This document shows, in pieces, positions 5,787-8,412 of a stretch of 8,412 bases of DNA. The stretch comes from JAICNG01 sp035765135 (GTDB taxonomy: Bacteria > Gemmatimonadota > Gemmatimonadetes > Gemmatimonadales > Gemmatimonadaceae): positions 1 through 8,412 of the forward strand of contig DASTYE010000194.1 of NCBI GenBank assembly GCA_035765135.1, read 5' to 3'. Positions within the stretch are counted from its first letter, which is position 1. Each line of letters begins with the position of its first letter. The notes below the pieces were generated by a model that saw nothing but the letters and a program-made list of their open reading frames with translations, ran no database searches and was not told the origin of the DNA. The position numbers and the translations under genes are program-made.

Positions 5787-7106
5787 TCAGGTGAACCGCG
5801 TCGCCCGCCACAGCGCGGCGCTGCAGCCGCCGAGGATGGCGAGCATGACCACGGTGAGCGCCACCATCCACTCCCAGCTCATGGTGAGGCGCGGCGCCTC
5901 GGCCATCGCCGCGAACGCGATCAGGATCGCGCTCGCGAGCGCGACGACGAGCCAGTCGACCCATGTCCGCCCCAGGCGCGCGCCGACCTCCTCCCCCGCC
6001 GCACGCGCGCGCACGTAGGCCGGATCGACCCCGTACCGGTCGCTCTCCCGCGCCGCGGCCTCCTGCCAGCGGCGGTGCTCACGCTCCCGCACCGAGGACA
6101 TCGCGATCACGCCTGCGCCTAACGCCATCACCAGGGAGCCGCCGATCACCTGCGTGTAGAGCGCGCGCGTGCCGCCGAGGAGCTCGCCGAACACCAGGAC
6201 GCCCCAGAGCAGTCCCCAGAGCTGGTTCGTGTTCGACAACGGGATCCCGCGCGTGATGCCGGCGTATTTCACCGCGTACTGCTGGAAGAGATCGCCGATC
6301 ACCCAGACGAAGCCGCCGAGGAGGAACCAGAAGAGGACATGCCGCGCGGTCGTCAGCTCGGCCCACAAGGGTGCGACACCACCGGTGTAGACGACGGCGA
6401 GCACGCCCATCATCCCGAGCTCGCCGATCGTGAAGAAGGTGATGAACGACAGCGGGCTCATCCCGGTCAGATACGCCTTGCGATACGGGATGTACATCGT
6501 CCCCCAGAGCACGCCGGCGGTGAGTGCGGCGACGACGCCGCGAAGGGCGTTACCGGCCGGCGCCTGCGTCGATGATGCGATCGCCAGCGCCGTGGCACCG
6601 GCGAACATCAACAGTGCGCCGCCTAACACCCCGAGCCAGCGCCGCCAGTCCGCGCCGCGCAGCTCCTTGAAGAGCACGATGCCCCAGAGGATTCCGAGCA
6701 GGCTGTTGCTGTTCCACAGCGGGAAGGCGATGCTGAGGCCGACGTCGCGCACCGCGAAAATGGTCAACGTGTTGGCGACCGCCCACAGGCATCCCGCCAG
6801 CACGCCCCACACGATGAGGTGCGGTGCCTGTCGCAGGTCGGCGCGGATGTATGACGTCCCCTGGATGAGCGCCGGGACGGTCCACCGCGCGAGGAAGACA
6901 CCGATGACCATGCTGAGCGAGACCACGAACGGCGAGACGCCCGTCGTCACGAGCTTGGTCGGCGCCTCGGCCGCACCCAGCCAGGCGCCGGCCGTCAGCC
7001 CGGAGATCATGCCGATCGTCTGCAGACGGCGCAGGCGGGTCGCGTCGACCGCACGCGGCTCGAGCGGAGGCGTGTACTCCCGCGCGGGCGCGCTCAATGA
7101 ATCCAT
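5787..7106 (-). CDS. GRP/DMT-superfamily sugar transporter with extended C-terminus
   Basis: 439 residues, inner membrane. About ten hydrophobic segments between residues 31 and 337 form two related halves, seen best in the internal repeat IAFPLWNSNSLLGILWGIV (126-144) and RGIPLSNTNQLWGLLWGVL (286-304), each followed by F-x-E-L and a Gly-rich helix. This duplication is typical of the drug/metabolite transporter superfamily and the paired motif resembles glucose/ribose porter (GRP) members; sugar uptake is inferred. After a charged helical linker (about 338-380) come two extra hydrophobic segments (383-402, 410-434), making it longer than usual GRP proteins of roughly 280-330 residues. The ATG at 7106 is chosen over an upstream ATG at 7229 because the upstream part is Arg-rich and overlaps a better small ORF in another frame. 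It overlaps that ORF by 13 nt, so translation is probably coupled. TTA codons at 6120-6122 and 6624-6626 lie in the dispersed octamer. Confidence 0.87.
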   Translation of the reverse strand: MDSLSAPAREYTPPLEPRAVDATRLRRLQTIGMISGLTAGAWLGAAEAPTKLVTTGVSPFVVSLSMVIGVFLARWTVPALIQGTSYIRADLRQAPHLIVWGVLAGCLWAVANTLTIFAVRDVGLSIAFPLWNSNSLLGILWGIVLFKELRGADWRRWLGVLGGALLMFAGATALAIASSTQAPAGNALRGVVAALTAGVLWGTMYIPYRKAYLTGMSPLSFITFFTIGELGMMGVLAVVYTGGVAPLWAELTTARHVLFWFLLGGFVWVIGDLFQQYAVKYAGITRGIPLSNTNQLWGLLWGVLVFGELLGGTRALYTQVIGGSLVMALGAGVIAMSSVREREHRRWQEAAARESDRYGVDPAYVRARAAGEEVGARLGRTWVDWLVVALASAILIAFAAMAEAPRLTMSWEWMVALTVVMLAILGGCSAALWRATRFT

Positions 7107-7219
7107 CGAAGGACGAACAGTCCGCCGATGAGCACGATGACGGGCACCCAGAAGTGCACGTCGCGAAGAATGAGCCCGATCCAGTTGCGCGAGCCCCGCG
7201 CCCGGCCGTCGTCGGTCAT
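7094..7219 (-). CDS. small single-helix membrane protein (41 aa), overlaps transporter start
   Basis: ATG at 7217-7219 and TGA at 7094-7096. The product starts MTDDGRARGSRNW, has a hydrophobic stretch at about residues 22-38 (HFWVPVIVLIGGLFVLR), and ends in RWIH. Charged and polar residues before the helix suggest a cytoplasmic N-terminus or an amphipathic lead-in. The last 13 nt overlap the start of the transporter gene in a different frame, the arrangement expected for coupled genes and for a small accessory subunit. I see no clear ribosome site; TATTGG at 7224-7229 (minus strand) lies about 4 nt beyond the start region and a leaderless start is possible. I know of no named family. It could be a chance ORF, but the composition is that of a real one-helix protein, not of an antisense shadow. 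Confidence 0.6.
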   Translation of the reverse strand: MTDDGRARGSRNWIGLILRDVHFWVPVIVLIGGLFVLRWIH

Positions 7220-7283
7220 TGGGTGCCAATACTGCGCACGAACGGAGTGGGCGCGCAATGACGCCCCGAAGATCCGCCGACGG

Positions 7284-7301
7284 CTACGTACAGTGACGTA
7301 G
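7284..7301. promoter_or_regulatory. inverted repeat in divergent intergenic region (possible operator)
   Basis: CTACGT (7284-7289) and ACGTAG (7296-7301) form a perfect 6+6 dyad with a 6-nt spacer (ACAGTG). It lies in the 135-nt gap (7220-7354) between the leftward small-ORF/transporter pair and the rightward secreted-protein gene, where it could serve both. The overlapping TACAGT (7289-7294) resembles a -10 box for the rightward gene, but I see no matching -35. Nothing else in this gap is convincing. Confidence 0.3.
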
Positions 7302-7354
7302 GGCGCCCGCCTCGTGGTGAGAACACCTTGTTCCTACCGACGATGGAGGTCCCA

Positions 7355-7906
7355 ATGCGAATCGCGCTCTCACTGATTTCCCTGCTCCTCGGGCTCGTCC
7401 CCGCTCTCTCCGCTCAGCGCGCCGATTCCATCGCGCCCGGCACCCGCGTCCGGATCACCGTTCGTGACACGCAGCCCGGCGGCGCGAGCCCCCTCGTCGT
7501 GATCGGCCCACTGGTCGCGCTGCGCGACTCGGCGATCTCGGTTCGCAACGACTCTACCTCGAGCGACGTAATCGTCCCGCTGGCTCGGGTCGAGCGGCTG
7601 GAGGTGAGTCACATAGATCGCGGATCGAGCGCCCGCGCCGGCGGGCTCGTTGGAATAGTCATCGGTGGGGTGATCGGATACGCCGCCGGCGACGACTGCA
7701 CGGCGGAGTCGTTCATCTGCTTCGATCACACCGACACGGCGATGTTCGGAGCGAGCGCCGGGGCGGGCCTGGGTCTACTCCTCGGATATCTCGCCGGCGG
7801 CCAGGAGCGGTGGCGCGAGACCTCCATGCCGCTTCGAATCTCGGTGACGCCGCCTACTCGAACGCAAGGACGCGCCGTCAGGATCATCAAGACGATCGTC
7901 TTCTAG
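7355..7906 (+). CDS. secreted protein with two glycine-zipper segments, unknown function
   Basis: 183 residues. A signal peptide (MRIALSLISLLLGLVPALSA) is probably cut before Gln21. Residues about 25-88 look beta-rich (GTRVRITVRD, PLVVIGPLVALRDSAISVR, VIVPLARVERLEVS), like a small barrel that recurs in periplasmic hypothetical proteins. Two Gly/Ala-rich hydrophobic segments follow, AGGLVGIVIGGVIGYAAG (95-112) and GASAGAGLGLLLGYLAGG (132-149), which may form a glycine-zipper membrane hairpin, probably in the outer membrane or facing it. Between them, Cys115 and Cys122 could form a disulphide. The C-terminus is basic and beta-like, ending in IIKTIVF. The ATG at 7355 is chosen because GGAGGT (7345-7350) lies just before it and the signal peptide starts there; the frame stays open to a TTG at 7328. 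The stop is 8 nt from that of the convergent gene, leaving no room for a separate terminator. No function is claimed. Confidence 0.85.
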   Translation: MRIALSLISLLLGLVPALSAQRADSIAPGTRVRITVRDTQPGGASPLVVIGPLVALRDSAISVRNDSTSSDVIVPLARVERLEVSHIDRGSSARAGGLVGIVIGGVIGYAAGDDCTAESFICFDHTDTAMFGASAGAGLGLLLGYLAGGQERWRETSMPLRISVTPPTRTQGRAVRIIKTIVF

Positions 7907-7914
7907 ACAGCCGC

Positions 7915-8412
7915 CTACTTCTGCTCCGCGCCCGGTCGATATCGGCGAATCGTCTGCGCCTCGATGTCCCGCTCGGTGAAGGCGACGCGCTTCATCTCAC
8001 CACGCGCGAACATCTCGGCCTGATCGCTGTGGTGCGGCGATTCCTCGCGCGCGCTCTCGCCGTACGCGAGCACGGAGTACGCGCGCGGCACATCCCTGCC
8101 GAACTCCACGGCGAGCACCCAGCCATCGCCTCCGGTCACCGCGCGCTTCCCATCGGGATCGGTTCTGAAGTTGAGAACGCGGAAGCATCCGAGCGCGCCG
8201 CTGCATCCCCCGACGGGCACGTCCACCTTCCCCACGCGCACGCGGTGGACATCGCCCCACGCGACGTCGTAGCTGCCGTAGCGCCTGGCCGTCTCCTCGA
8301 CCGCCCGCGTGAAGGCATCGACCGCCCGCGCCGGCTCCTTCAGCCCGCGCGGCGTCGCCATCGGCGCGTTAGGCATCCAGGGCTCGGCGAACAGGGAATC
8401 GGCATTCGCCCC
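7915..8412 (-). CDS. penicillin acylase family hydrolase, C-terminal part (5' truncated)
   Basis: The frame is open from the right edge to the TAG at 7915-7917, giving 165 visible residues; the internal ATG at 8374-8376 is unlikely to be the start because the coding frame continues past it. The visible part matches the C-terminal end of the beta subunit of penicillin/homoserine-lactone acylases: WGDVHRVRVG, a Gly-rich PVGGCSGALGCFRVLNF, DGKRAVTGGDGWVLAVEF, RAYSVLAYGESA, SPHHSDQAEMFARGEMKRVAFTERDI and a final RRYRPG. The family is secreted, self-cleaving, and uses the N-terminal Ser of the beta chain as nucleophile; that residue and the signal peptide lie outside the window. Amide substrates may include beta-lactams, acyl-homoserine lactones or acylated amino compounds; this cannot be decided here. 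It is convergent with the secreted glycine-zipper gene. It carries a GCCTAACG motif at 8367-8374. Confidence 0.85.
   Translation of the reverse strand, partial: GANADSLFAEPWMPNAPMATPRGLKEPARAVDAFTRAVEETARRYGSYDVAWGDVHRVRVGKVDVPVGGCSGALGCFRVLNFRTDPDGKRAVTGGDGWVLAVEFGRDVPRAYSVLAYGESAREESPHHSDQAEMFARGEMKRVAFTERDIEAQTIRRYRPGAEQK

Larger units (their letters stand above)
408..8374. repeat. dispersed octamer GCCTAACG, nine sites across the window
   Basis: Exact GCCTAACG occurs at 2709-2716, 3848-3855 and 6117-6124 on the plus strand, and at 408-415, 1065-1072 and 8367-8374 on the minus strand. One-mismatch copies (all CCTAAC) lie at 1772-1779, 4662-4669 and 6621-6628. I found no CTAA or TTAG outside these nine sites. 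Two copies provide TAA stop codons (1775-1777, 2712-2714); four supply TTA leucine codons and one a CTA codon. The span given covers first to last site; the sequence between is ordinary coding DNA. Confidence 0.75.

Noticed and set aside
5569..5964. Open reading frame on the minus strand across the palindrome, whose peptide resembles that of a plus-strand frame (5569-5783)
   Set aside because: The likeness of the two peptides is a direct result of the inverted repeat; both overlap real genes in other frames and have no start signals.
7107..7229. N-terminal extension of the transporter to an ATG at 7229
   Set aside because: The added residues are Arg-rich and non-hydrophobic, while the same DNA in another frame encodes a plausible one-helix membrane protein.

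Overview
This is a GC-rich stretch, roughly two-thirds G+C by eye, that is densely coding. It has short intergenic gaps, mostly C/G-ending codons, and secreted proteins whose signal peptides end in an 'LSAQ'-type site. The gene content is a Gfo/Idh/MocA oxidoreductase, ROK kinase, DUF1080 protein, GRP sugar transporter and penicillin-acylase-like protein. Together these suggest a heterotrophic soil-type bacterium; Gemmatimonadota is my best guess, but no marker gene is present and this is inference.

Layout. (1) 1-1777 (+): the C-terminal three quarters of a Gfo/Idh/MocA oxidoreductase, whose TGA is followed directly by the ATG of a ROK sugar kinase. (2) 1890-3734 (+): a zinc-ribbon membrane protein of unknown function, then an M50 (site-2-protease-type) membrane protease with its own zinc ribbon and a TPR-like segment; only 3 nt separate them. 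(3) 3778-4545 (+): a NagB-like sugar-phosphate deaminase/isomerase that lacks one glutamate of the NagB active site. (4) 4624-5559 (+): a secreted DUF1080 (3-keto-disaccharide hydrolase family) protein with a plausible promoter in front. (5) 5574-5772: a 199-bp imperfect palindrome that fills the gap between two convergent genes, with 14 nt left to each stop codon. (6) 5787-7219 (-): a GRP/DMT-type sugar transporter with an extended C-terminus, preceded by an overlapping 41-codon ORF for a one-helix membrane protein. (7) 7355-7906 (+): a secreted protein with two glycine-zipper segments. (8) 7915-8412 (-): the C-terminal part of a penicillin-acylase-family N-terminal nucleophile hydrolase.

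How the genes may work together. Oxidoreductase, sugar kinase, NagB-like enzyme, DUF1080 hydrolase and sugar transporter all fit uptake and breakdown of glycosides or amino sugars. They are not one operon, so this is a functional neighbourhood rather than a proven pathway. The M50 protease pair looks like a separate membrane-signalling or quality-control unit.

The most unusual non-coding signals are the long palindrome at 5574-5772 and a dispersed octamer, GCCTAACG. The octamer and its one-mismatch variants account for every CTAA/TTAG tetramer I could find in the window, and they force rare TTA leucine codons into several genes.
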